In this document: one piece after another, positions 55,491 to 64,000 of the stretch
Layout of the letters: each line of letters begins with the position of its first letter
Numbering within the stretch: position 1 is the stretch's first letter
Assembly (NCBI GenBank): GCA_025617745.1
Contig: CM046870.1
Span: forward strand, 8,558,303 to 8,622,302
Reading direction: 5' to 3'
DNA length: 64,000 bases
Origin: Heliocidaris erythrogramma
Taxonomy: Eukaryota > Echinodermata > Echinoidea > Camarodonta > Echinometridae
Notes under the pieces: generated by a model
Told to the model about the DNA's origin: nothing
Database searches by the model: none
The model's input: the letters and a program-made list of their open reading frames with translations, nothing else
Position numbers and translations under genes: made by a program

Positions 55491-56070
55491 GCCTCTGCAA
55501 CCTGAAATGCAACCCAAATGCAAGTATCTTGTCGCTGATGTGCAGGGATGCATACGTGAACTAAAATTCTGTTATTCAAATATCTATAGATTTTTAAATG
55601 TTTTTTGAAATATTTTTTTTAAACCTCCTAAGCTCAACCCTAAAAACAAGCTCCAGATATATCATTCCTGCAATGACATCATCTGTCAATCATCAGTCAG
55701 CTACACTAACATTCTACAATAGACAGTGGAATGTAACTTCCCCCAGCTCAGCACATGTTCACAATAAATTGCATGCTTTCAAACAATACATCCTCATTAC
55801 CATTCTTTTCCTGATGCTGCTACAGCATGTTTGACATAGCAACTACTATGTAAACATTGTATGGTCTATTAGAAGAGAGGGTCATCTGTGGCAAAGCTAC
55901 ATACCACTGTCTCTCCTTAGCTCAATAATGACTGACAGAGGATGTCACTGCAGGAATGAGATCTGGAGCATTTTTTTAAGGGTGGAGCTTAGCATGTTTG
56001 AGAAAATGATTTCAACAGATATTATTAAAAAATCTATGAAACATATTTGCATTTGGGTTGCAGGGGACCT
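55491..56070 (+). mobile_element. TTAA-flanked MITE (copy 2 of the 6372-7005 family)
   Basis: TTAA at 55487-55490 and 56071-56074 bounds a 580-bp element with ends GCCTCTGCAACC / GGTTGCAGGGGACCT. The core (GGAATGTAACTTCCCCCAGC, GCATGCTTTCAAACAATACA) is the reverse complement of the core in copy 1. Its right arm has an internal deletion relative to copy 1. Confidence 0.75.
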
Positions 56071-56229
56071 TTAAACCTGTGGGAATGAAAGAACTCAGTA
56101 GTCAGCCGGGTTAAGATGCTTTCGTTTTGCGCTCGGAATCTCCGTTTCTGCTCTGCTCAAAACAAAAATCAAGTATTTAAAGGATGAGACTGAGAAGAGT
56201 TGGAGTGATCGACGCTTAGTGAACTAACG

Positions 56230-56329
56230 CAGGGGCGGATACAGGATTTTCAGAAAGGGGGGGGGGCGCACACTGCCATCTAGGGGGTCCGTGGGCATAC
56301 TTTGTCAGACAAAATTGGATCCGCGCCTG
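56230..56329 (+). mobile_element. 100-bp hAT-like MITE with G-run
   Basis: The ends are CAGGGGCGGATACAGG and TTGGATCCGCGCCTG, with TAACG immediately outside on both sides. It is related in its ends to 24724 and 62681. Confidence 0.7.
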
Positions 56330-57563
56330 TAACGCCCCCATATGCTGACGGTAGGACCGCGTCAGTGACTAGTATATGATGGGGAGCACTATGTCTGCGC
56401 ACCTAAGATTTGACCTGAAAATGAACAAGAATTTCTACAATATTCTTCTAATGCTTAGTTTTATATTATTCCTGATATGGTAAAGAGTAGTTTGCAAAAA
56501 AGTCTCATCAAAAACCAAGCAAGAACAATGCCATTTTCACAAGAAACGGCGGCCGTGTCATTTCAGCTTTCAAAAAACAATGGTGCCCATGTCTGCGCAC
56601 TCATTCATTTTATACGCAGTTCGGGAGTTTTAACGTGAGAGACAACATTTTGAGGCTTGACAATAAAATATCTGGGGGGGGGGGTGGGGGATGTTTCATG
56701 AACTTTTAAGATGGAAATCAGTTTTAGCTTAAAATTGATACTTGAGAGCTGTTTCATCAAATCGATTTTAAGCTGAAATCGATTTGAATTAATTTTTCAT
56801 AAATTGGGAGGGCTCTGTGATCGAGACTCGTGAAATTTGTGTCTGTCAACCACAACATGGCGACGCTAAACCACTGCTAGAGGGGTCCCCAAAAAATATT
56901 TTTAGTTGATAATGAACTGTATAATTTTGGTAGAATGAAATAATTTACATTAATTTTTCTGAAGGAAAATTGATAGAACTAACCGGCATTTGAAATAATA
57001 CAGTTTAATACGGCATCCCCGACTGAGTTAGAGATATGCGAATTGCCCCGGTGTAGGCATTTCAGTCCCATTCATATAAATTCATGCAAGTCAAACCAAA
57101 CTTGTTTCATAGTGTAATCGTCTTGTTGTTACGTTGGTCTTTGTCGTTAGGTTAGCCTAGTACTTTTCATTAGTAGGAGATCTTCCAATTTGCCACAGAC
57201 GTATGAATCTCACATTTGATTTAAAAGTTACGAATGGGTCTTCTTGTGCTTATTTCATCACACCCTAGATGTCAGACTAATGTCTAAGTAACAGTAACTC
57301 AATCAAACTAAATTCAAAGTTTGTTAACCTTTAGTTTAAGAAAATGTCAATGGGACTCGTCTCTTGTAAACAAAATAACAATAACAGTTTAGCCTAGCTA
57401 CACTAGGAGTCTAGGTTCTAGGCTACACTACACTACAGTCTATCTGAAATGATAGGTGTAGACTAGTCTACATCTAGTCTATTCTCGAGTAGCATAGTCT
57501 AGACAGAAATAACCGTCTGTTATTGGGAAATCTTTAGTATTTAATTAATACTGACATTTGTCA
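56330..57563. other. No gene; inverted AAATCGATTT words and CTAG-rich patch
   Basis: AAATCGATTTTAAGC and GCTGAAATCGATTT lie close together near 56758-56788. Bases 57400-57510 are dense in CTAG words. A G-rich tract is near 56670-56690. Confidence 0.45.
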
Positions 57564-57625
57564 ACCTTCCCCTAGGCATAGACGGAGGTCAGTGGAGCCA
57601 GACGTAATCTCAGTGGAACAACCAA
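57564..57625 (+). repeat. Inverted flank of the L2 element, left copy
   Basis: AACCTTCCCCTAGGCATAGA, then CGGAGGTCAGTGGAGCCAGA and CTCAGTGGAACAAC, match the reverse complement of about 61988-62055 with small indels. Confidence 0.7.
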
Positions 57626-58211
57626 CGATAATAAAAATATATAAGATTTATAAGGCGCCGAATCCACTTGATGATCAAATGCTCAAGGCGCAACTTGTGC
57701 AAAAGATGAAATACATCACAAATAAGCAAAAGTGCAATAGGAGAGGTACGGGAAAGGTAATGGTAATCAATTATAGGCCAAATTAAACAGATACTTTTAA
57801 GATTATTTTTTAACACTTCAACAGAACTGCTATTTCTAATCCATTGAGGAAGAGTATTCCATATCGACGGCCCAGCATGAGCGAAGGTTCGCTCCCCCAC
57901 TTTGTGTTAAGCCTAGGAATAACAAGTAAACCAGAGTTTTGAGAACGTAGCAGTCTAGAGGGAATGTAATGCTTGATCAAACCAATGTTGTACTGCGGAG
58001 CAGAGCCATGTATACAGTGAAATAATAACAGAAGAATCTTGAAAACAATACGTTCTTCTACAGGCAACCAATGAAGTGATTTGAGAACTGGTGTAATGTG
58101 ACTGTGCTTGTTGGAGAGGGTCACGACACGAGCAGCGGCATTCTGTAATTTTTGTAATTTTGCAAGTAGGTTGTGAGGCAAACGAAACAAGAGGCCATTA
58201 CCAAAATCCAA
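57610..58211 (-). pseudogene. L2 reverse transcriptase C-terminal part
   Basis: The frame 58211-57810 holds NGLLFRLPHNLLAKLQKLQN and HITPVLKSLHWLPVEERIVF, then YIPSRLLRSQNSGLL. After a frameshift the 57900 frame gives ERTFAHAGPSIWNTLPQWIR and LKNNLKSI. This is the conserved connection domain and the terminal GPSIWN-type motif. Confidence 0.85.
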
Positions 58212-59076
58212 GCGAGATGAGATTAAAGCATGACTGCATGAGTAATATTCTCAGTGGCACTACGGTTAGGGTATTTCCGAATAAAACCTAAATTGCGTAA
58301 CTGATAACGAACTGATTTTGAGACATATTGAATTTGTGTAGATATTGTCATATTTGAGTCGAGAAACACACCAAGGTTACGGCATACATTGGATAAGGTA
58401 ATTTCATGTCCAGCAAGAGTAATTGGAGTGATGGAAATCTTCTCTAACTGAGTCTTAGAACCGTACATTACAAATTCACATTTAGCAAGATTTAATTTTA
58501 GTGAATGTGACTTCAACCAATTATGAACATCTTGTACACATGTCTCAAGATTATGGATAGCGCTGGCTGCATTGCTGTCATTGGGTTTGAAAGAAGTATA
58601 TATTTGAATATCATCAGCATAAACATGATAAGAAAGAGAGTGGTGATGAAAAATGTTCTTCAAACCGGTTAAATACAACGAAAACATGGTGGGCCCGCCC
58701 ACAGAGCCTTGCGGAACTCCGCATGTAAGAGGTAAAAAATCTGAAAGACAACCGTTTATCATGACAGCTTGAGAATGACATGACAGGTAGGATTTAAACC
58801 ATTCCAGGGATTGACCTTTAACACCTAGAGACATGAGGGTATTCACCAAAACAGTATGGTGAACCCTGTCAAAGGCGGAAGACAAATCAAGGAGTAACAA
58901 ATTGCAGTTACCTTTCCACCATCCATCTCCTGGAGAATAAAGTTGGATACATTAACAAGGAGGGTTTCTACACTGTGGTGGGGACGATATGCAGATTGAA
59001 ACGGGTCAAGGAGGTCATTATCGAGACAGTAATCATTTAATCTAGCGAACACCACCCTCTCAAGTATTTTGAACAA
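58212..59076 (-). pseudogene. L2 reverse transcriptase catalytic part
   Basis: The frame 59076-58843 has the fingers (MFKILERVVFARLNDY, DPFQSAYRPHHSVETLLV). A frameshift leads into 58900-58223 with LLLDLSSAFDRVHHTVLVNT (first catalytic Asp), LTCGVPQGSVGGP and YADD at 58610-58621. The GG in SVGGP replaces the usual LG. The last residues run into the next frameshift near 58215. All catalytic Asp are present, but the frames are disconnected. Confidence 0.88.
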
Positions 59077-59795
59077 AAAAGGGAGATTAGAAACCGGACG
59101 GTAATTACTTAGTAAATCAGAATCAAGATTAGGTTTTTTTCAATAAAGGAAGAATGTGTGCCGTTTTAAGGACAGAAGGTACACATGCCTGATCGATACT
59201 TAAGTTTACAATCTGTGAGATAACAGAGGCTAATGTAGAGGAGCAGTCCTTGATGAGAACAGTATGGACAGGGTCTAGTTGACATGACTTAGCTGGCAAT
59301 TACTAGCAGTGACTGTATCTCATCGGAGGTGGTAGGTTGAATCGTCTCGAGGGATGCTGATGTGACAGGATCAGGTGGAGTTAAGTCAGGAGTGAGACTG
59401 TCCTGAATCTTATGAACCTTTGAGCGGAAGAACTGAATAAATCTTTGAGCCAGTTCTTTACTATCAGCATGTCTTGGAAGTGGAGAGCTCTGTTTCCGAT
59501 TCAGGAGAAGATTGGCCGTAGAGAAGAGTTTCTTAGAGTCATGTCCACAGTTATCGATTAGCCCAACAAAGTAGGAACGTTTGGCTCGTTCGACGAGATA
59601 GTTCACAAAATCTCGTTGTGCACGGAACATCTCTCTGTCAATGTGAAGCTTACCGTTAGATCGCCATCGCCGCTCAAGCTGCCTACGCTTACGTTTCTCA
59701 GCAGTAATCTCGCCGTTGTACCAGGGATTGTCATGGCGGTCCCTAACCTTGCGAATCTTGGCAGGAGCGTGAATATCGAGGAGCGAGGAAAGAAT
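59077..59795 (-). pseudogene. L2 linker between endonuclease and RT
   Basis: The frame 59630-59289 includes MFRAQRDFVNYLVERAKRSY and HADSKELAQRFIQFFRSKVH, typical of the stretch between EN and RT in L2/CR1 elements. Upstream, the same frame continues to about 59795 in the shadow of the endonuclease frame. A stop at 59289 and a further break near 59130 precede the RT. Confidence 0.8.
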
Positions 59796-61060
59796 CGGCT
59801 AGTAGCTGTGTTGACATTTTCTGAGGTTGAAGGCATAATGTCACTCTCAGCAACATCCTTTGCGAAGAATATCCTGTTTATGTCTTTTATATTCCGGGAA
59901 GTAAATGTTCTGTCGCTGCGTGCAGGCCTAGTGAAGCGAAGTACACAAGTGATAGCAGCATGGTCTGATATACCTTGAACGATAATGGGCTTCGAAATTG
60001 GCAAATTGTCTGAATTGCGCACGAGAACGACATCCAGAATGTGACCTTTGTCATGAGTCGGAGATGTGACCAACTGGGATAGGCCATGACTGTTAATAAG
60101 GTCTAAAAACTTGAGAGTGTGCTGGGATGAAGTGTTATCTAGATGAATGTTTAGATCTCCGGTGATCACAAGAGGGGATGGTTTGTACAACCTCTCGTCA
60201 AGAAGCGCAGAGAAGTCGTTAAGAAACTGAGTGAAAGACTGAAATCCGGGTGGTCTGTATACAGCAATGATGTCGAGCTGTGTAGAACCATCGGATACAG
60301 TTCCAGACATTGATTCGAAGCTTCCAAATTGTCCTGTTGGATTAATATCGACGTGGAGACTGTCCCTGTAGAGAAAGCCGACTCCGCCGCCACGCTTGGA
60401 AGCTCTGGGGTGATCTGATACAGTTAACCAAGTTTCACAAATACATGTAAAATCTAATCTATGGTCAATAATAAATTCCTGTAATGAGGTAGATTTATTA
60501 CGAACAGAACGGCAATTAAGCATACCAAGTTTAAGGTTGTCATTAAAACGATCACGACCACCCTTCCTACCTCGATGTGTCTTCCGCCCTCTGTTTAATA
60601 TATTAATACCTAAAGACATAACCCTGTTATATAATTCCTCGTTCTGTTCACGCCATAGTAGTGAGAATGAACGAGAATTAAAAGAGTGAAATGTTTTACT
60701 GTCGTACTTGTATGATATAGAATACCTTGTACTGTGATCATCATCCGAGGAGGCCAAGTAATGTGTGACAGGGCCTGGGTTCGGATTCACATCGCCAGAT
60801 AACAATACCAAAATCTGAAAAGTGGATACAGTGTTAGCATAGAACTGAACAGGAGCACCAATTCCTTTCGATTTCAATTTCAACGGCTGTATAGCCTTTA
60901 TCGGCTGTAGAGCCTTTAACGGCTGTAGAGCCTTTAAATAGGCAACATTTTGTACATGTGCAGATACATGACGCGATTGCTGTAGTTCATGACACCTACA
61001 GCCCCTACAACACAACATGAAAACACAGCACACAAGAGCTCTTGAAGTGTTGAAATTCAT
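59790..61060 (-). pseudogene. L2 endonuclease with N-terminal 2A-like motif
   Basis: The frame starts at ATG 61060. Residues 8-20 are hydrophobic and Cys-rich, like a signal peptide. Residues 43-61 hold three near copies of KALQPL (18-bp DNA repeat). Residues 83-97 read ILVLLSGDVNPNPGP, a 2A-like motif, with Asn where active 2A peptides have Glu. The APE domain spans about 177-380: LGMLNCRSVRN (Asn 182), CICETWL (Glu 209), VITGDLNIH (Asp 302, Asn 304) and GISDHAAI (Asp 366, His 367). About 20 residues seem missing after SDH at 215-217, before KRGGGVGF. From about residue 422 the frame is shifted and no longer matches the family. Confidence 0.85.
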
Positions 61061-61497
61061 TGTGATAGTACAGGCCTATTCAAAATAAACAATGAGAGAA
61101 AGGCAGAACAGACTTTAGGCATGAGTGCACGGGATGGGTAGGGAGGGGAGTCAGAGGGAGGGGGTGTTGTAGGTGATTGTTTTTGTGTGGATTGCTCCGC
61201 CTCTCGGGTCTATTTTTCCCGGTTTTTCCGTTGGTAAGGGTTACATTATATTGGTATAGTTAACCAACTTTTCCCTTTTTTTTTTTTTTTTTTTTAACCG
61301 TGAAGCTGCATTCGTGATCTTTACCCTTTTTTTTTGGGGGGGGGGGGGGTTGCTTTTATTGGGTTTATGATGCCTTTTGTAATTTGTTTGTCATTCAAAT
61401 CATTTATTTGTAATTTGTTGTTTTGTAATTTGCTTTGATTTTTCAATAAAAACATAAATATATATAGGATTTGAAGGTTTGCATGGTGAAGTTGTAA
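61061..61497. other. L2 upstream flank with poly-T and poly-G
   Basis: A T-run lies at about 61277-61295 and a G-run at about 61338-61350. It may include the L2 5' untranslated region. No other gene is seen. Confidence 0.45.
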
Positions 61498-61707
61498 TTC
61501 AGAAAAAAGGTTTGCGGTACAACCATGTGAGTTGGAATAACTCCACGTTCCGGTCAGAATGGTCTGGCCGTCGTCAGGAGAATGAAAAGAGCGAAGAGCT
61601 GCTCATTTATTCGCTCTTCTCATTCTCCTGACGACGGCCAGAGCATTCTGACCGGAACGTGGAGTTATTCCAACTCACATGGTTGTACCGCAAACCTTTT
61701 TTCTGAA
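61498..61707. repeat. Near-perfect palindrome, 98-bp arms
   Basis: The left arm 61498-61595 and right arm 61610-61707 pair with 96 of 98 positions by my comparison, leaving a 14-nt loop. The mismatches are near 61562 and 61586. A transcript would form a 210-nt hairpin. AAAACATAAATATA lies near both outer sides (about 61450 and 61708). No TIR-type transposon family is recognised. Confidence 0.9.
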
Positions 61708-61861
61708 AAACATAAATATAAAAAAAAAGAAGTAGAAATGGAGATGACACATGAAAACAACAAAATCAATGATAAATCAGAGAGCAGTGCAGTGTGGGCG
61801 GGCAGCCACCAGCGCGCGCAGCCAAACCCCCCCCCCCCCAAAAAAAAAAACCCCAAAAAAC

Positions 61862-61992
61862 TGACGATACAGAGAGACTGAAGCTTTTGCTCTACATCTG
61901 GAGTAGATGTGGATGTAGTCTAGGGCCGAGATCTAACATAACAGATCTAGACTAGAGTAGACCAAAAGCTTCACTCTCTCTATATCGTCAGT
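61862..61992. repeat. Hairpin with about 29-bp arms
   Basis: CTGACGATACAGAGAGACTG..AAGCTTTTG at 61862 is inverted at about 61964-61992 (CAAAAGCTTCACTCTC..ATCGTCAG) with about three mismatches. The loop is CTAG-rich. Confidence 0.75.
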
Positions 61993-62055
61993 TGTTCCAC
62001 TGAGACGTCTGGTTCCACTATACCTCCGTACATGTCTATGGGGAAGGTTTACCAA
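61988..62055 (-). repeat. Inverted flank of the L2 element, right copy
   Basis: The reverse complement reads AACCTTCCCCATAGACATG, CGGAGGTATAGTGGAACCAG and CTCAGTGGAACAAC, matching 57564-57625. Confidence 0.7.
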
Positions 62056-62059
62056 TTGC

Positions 62060-62680
62060 AATGGCAGTGCCAGTTTTAAGAAATTATTCCTGGTCCAGAA
62101 AAGTAACACTAACACTACATGTACTAGTTAGACGGGATCTATTTGTCTTCATCTAGCATTAAAACTACTAGATTGGCTAGACTAACAAAGTTCTAGAGTA
62201 GTCTCTACTTTTGACTATTAAAATTGTTTTTCCACATTGTTTTTGGACAGTCCGAGATAGTATTCCAACCAATACTCCAACTACCAAGGGTTTTCTGTGG
62301 CCATGTCTTCACCGTGTTGGTTCTCGTTTTACATTTGCCCTTGGCCCTGAGGAATGGGATTGGATCTGCAGAATGTATATTACAGCTACTGAGCTATAGC
62401 CCTGACTACTACTAGTAGTACCATTAAAGCAAGGGTAAGTTTGTTTGGTTTACTAGTCGTAGTACTTCATGTGTAATCTGGATTTCCAACTTTGATAACG
62501 TAGCAAAGAAAACTGGTTAGTAAGTTAGGGTCTATTAGTATTATTGGGTTCGATTAAAAACTGATAATTCCAGGCTCTTAAACTAAGTAAGATAAGGTAA
62601 GTTAACCATGACCCCAAGTATGTTTCAATTGAAAGTATTGAAACATATTACTACTTCAGAAAGATGGTGATTAGTCTAAT
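62060..62680. other. No recognisable gene
   Basis: CTAG words are frequent to about 62200. Two short overlapping forward frames have no known motif. Confidence 0.45.
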
Positions 62681-62928
62681 CAGTGGCGGATTCAGGAGGG
62701 GGGGGGGTACACTTCATGCCCCCTTTTTAGAACCAAAACCTTTTTTTTTTGGCTTGTCAGAGAATAATGGCGGGAAACTGGACCCCATAACACCCCTCCC
62801 CCCACTGAGCGACTTTTTCGAGAGCTGGCAAGACCAAACAAATATGGGTATACCTTTTCCAAAAGTTCACAAACCTGCATTCGTTGTGTGCCCCCCTCCC
62901 CTTATACAAAATCCTGAATCAGCCCCTG
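62681..62928 (+). mobile_element. hAT-like MITE (same family as 24724-25061)
   Basis: The ends are CAGTGGCGGATTCAGG and CCTGAATCAGCCCCTG. The interior CTTTTCCAAAAGTTCACAAAC, AACTGGACCCC and CCCCACTGAGCGA match the 24.7-kb copy. G- and C-runs lie just inside the ends. Confidence 0.75.
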
Positions 62929-64000
62929 ATCTAAAATCTGATAAAAGATAGAACAGCAATTGAATGTCTAAATTTGTGATGGAACAAACTTTAATGGGCA
63001 TCTGTATGATGTGAAGTAATATCCATTTGTTACACAAATTAAGGCAGCTTTATCTATTCAGTTCACAAAAGGGCTTTTTAAAATCTTGTGATCATATTCA
63101 AGGGAACGTTTGATGCATATCATGTGGGATCACAGTCACAGATTTTTATTGATTTTGCAAATATTTTAATTTTTATCTTTTGTCAGATTTTCTTCTACTT
63201 CAGTTTCTTCAATTATCAGTGTTGATTTATTTAAAGCAACTTGATATTCAATGAACCTCCCCTTTAACCTGTTGTTTAAGTCAGAAATAAAATTCACTGA
63301 TTTGAATTTTGAAATCAAGATTTAAATCAGTCCCTAACAAGAGGTTCATATTGGTAAGGAATGGGTTGAAGTATATAAATAAATGAAGTTCTTATACTAA
63401 TACACGTATTTCAAAAATAAATAGGTGCAAGGTATTTGGTAATTTGATGTCCCCTATATGTTATAATGAACATGATATTTGGTCTGATCCAAGATCTAGA
63501 TATTCTATCAACTTTAATGTGGTTGATAAGGTTTTGGACAAAACAGCTTGTACTTAAAGTGGAACAACTGATATTACACTTTTAATTATTTTGAACATAT
63601 TCCATTTTTATAAATAGAAAATTATTATATGGAATATATTTGCTATTGAAACATATAATTCTTGTAAAATCTCATGTTTTCAAATATAGAGGTGTGGCAT
63701 CTACTGCTCATTCATTGCAACAGGACTTTCATGCTCTAGTTGATGTACATAACTTCAATTTGGAAAAGTTAAACATCATGAGTTGACATGATTGATTTTA
63801 TTATAATGTTTTGTGCCTGTCATTTTTGCCACACCCTCCAACAATCTGAAGTTAAACACAAAATAACATCAATTGTAATAGTCTTTATATAAGTGTAATA
63901 CTCATCTTACCAATTCTGAAAATTTAAATGAGCAACAAAGACAAGGTTATCATTATTTTTGTTTCTATTTTTCTTTCTTTATTTATTTATTATTATTTTT
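62929..64000. other. No recognisable feature
   Basis: AT-rich sequence to the window end. No motif L or other sialyltransferase exon was found here. Confidence 0.5.

Larger units (their letters stand above)
57610..61060 (-). mobile_element. L2-type LINE, nearly full-length but frameshifted
   Basis: On the minus strand it has a 2A-like N terminus, APE endonuclease, reverse transcriptase and C-terminal part, then a 3' end with TTGCGCCTTGAGCATTTGAT and GGCGCCTTATAAATC (57640-57700), the short stem typical of L2 tails. RT phrases such as YHVYADDIQIYTSF, KLNLAKCEFVMYG and HITPVLKSLHWLPVEERI place it with L2/CR1-type elements, best L2. At least four frameshifts interrupt it. No separate ORF1 is seen. 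It lies in the presumed intron of the sialyltransferase gene, in the same orientation as that gene. Confidence 0.88.

Overview
This window reads as repeat-dominated nuclear DNA of a marine invertebrate, most likely an echinoderm and possibly a sea urchin (inference). The sequence is AT-rich, with many microsatellites, long poly-G/poly-C tracts, tRNA-derived SINEs and decayed APE-type LINEs. Two features point to echinoids: a fold-back element with tandemly repeated inverted ends, resembling the TU elements of sea urchins, and an L2-type LINE with a 2A-like peptide motif at its N terminus. There is no operon structure, rRNA or CRISPR array. The only host coding sequence I can support is one terminal exon of a GT29 sialyltransferase at 54351-54571 on the minus strand. 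Its other exons would lie further right, beyond or hidden within this window.

Layout. 1-9 kb: satellite-like DNA with a monomer of about 330 bp, present in both orientations, a Helentron-like element (3452-4377), a TTAA-flanked MITE (6372-7005) and a tandem repeat of about 590 bp. 9-17 kb: MITEs among AT repeats, a fold-back element with two divergent tRNA-like modules (9764-10191), GACGTC-rich inverted ends (9623-9763 and about 15880-16150), a 16+16+10 bp minisatellite (11687-11956) and a CA..TG-ended MITE (16794-17225). 19-29 kb: LINE 3' ends, two nested hAT-like elements (the outer one with a perfect 8-bp target duplication), a 5'-truncated LINE, one end of a TTAA element, an L1-type ORF1 pseudogene and further hAT-like MITEs.

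30-37 kb: a second tRNA-like fold-back element joined to a degraded minus-strand Ty3/gypsy retrotransposon with gag, zinc knuckle, protease, RT, RNase H and integrase all recognisable but broken. 39-46 kb: a Tc1/mariner-type transposase with two lesions, a SINE, the complete TTAA element (41310-42240) and a plus-strand LINE (43202-46480). 46.85-51.66 kb: a candidate fold-back transposon with mirror-image arrays of 16- and 26-bp repeats and matching 8-bp flanks.

52-64 kb: SINE tails, the sialyltransferase exon, another TTAA MITE, a minus-strand L2-type LINE (about 57610-61060), a 98-bp-arm near-perfect palindrome (61498-61707) and a final hAT-like MITE. The genes do not form a pathway. What is visible is one host gene tail among layered, nested, mostly inactive mobile elements. 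All identities rest on reading motifs by eye; no database search was possible.
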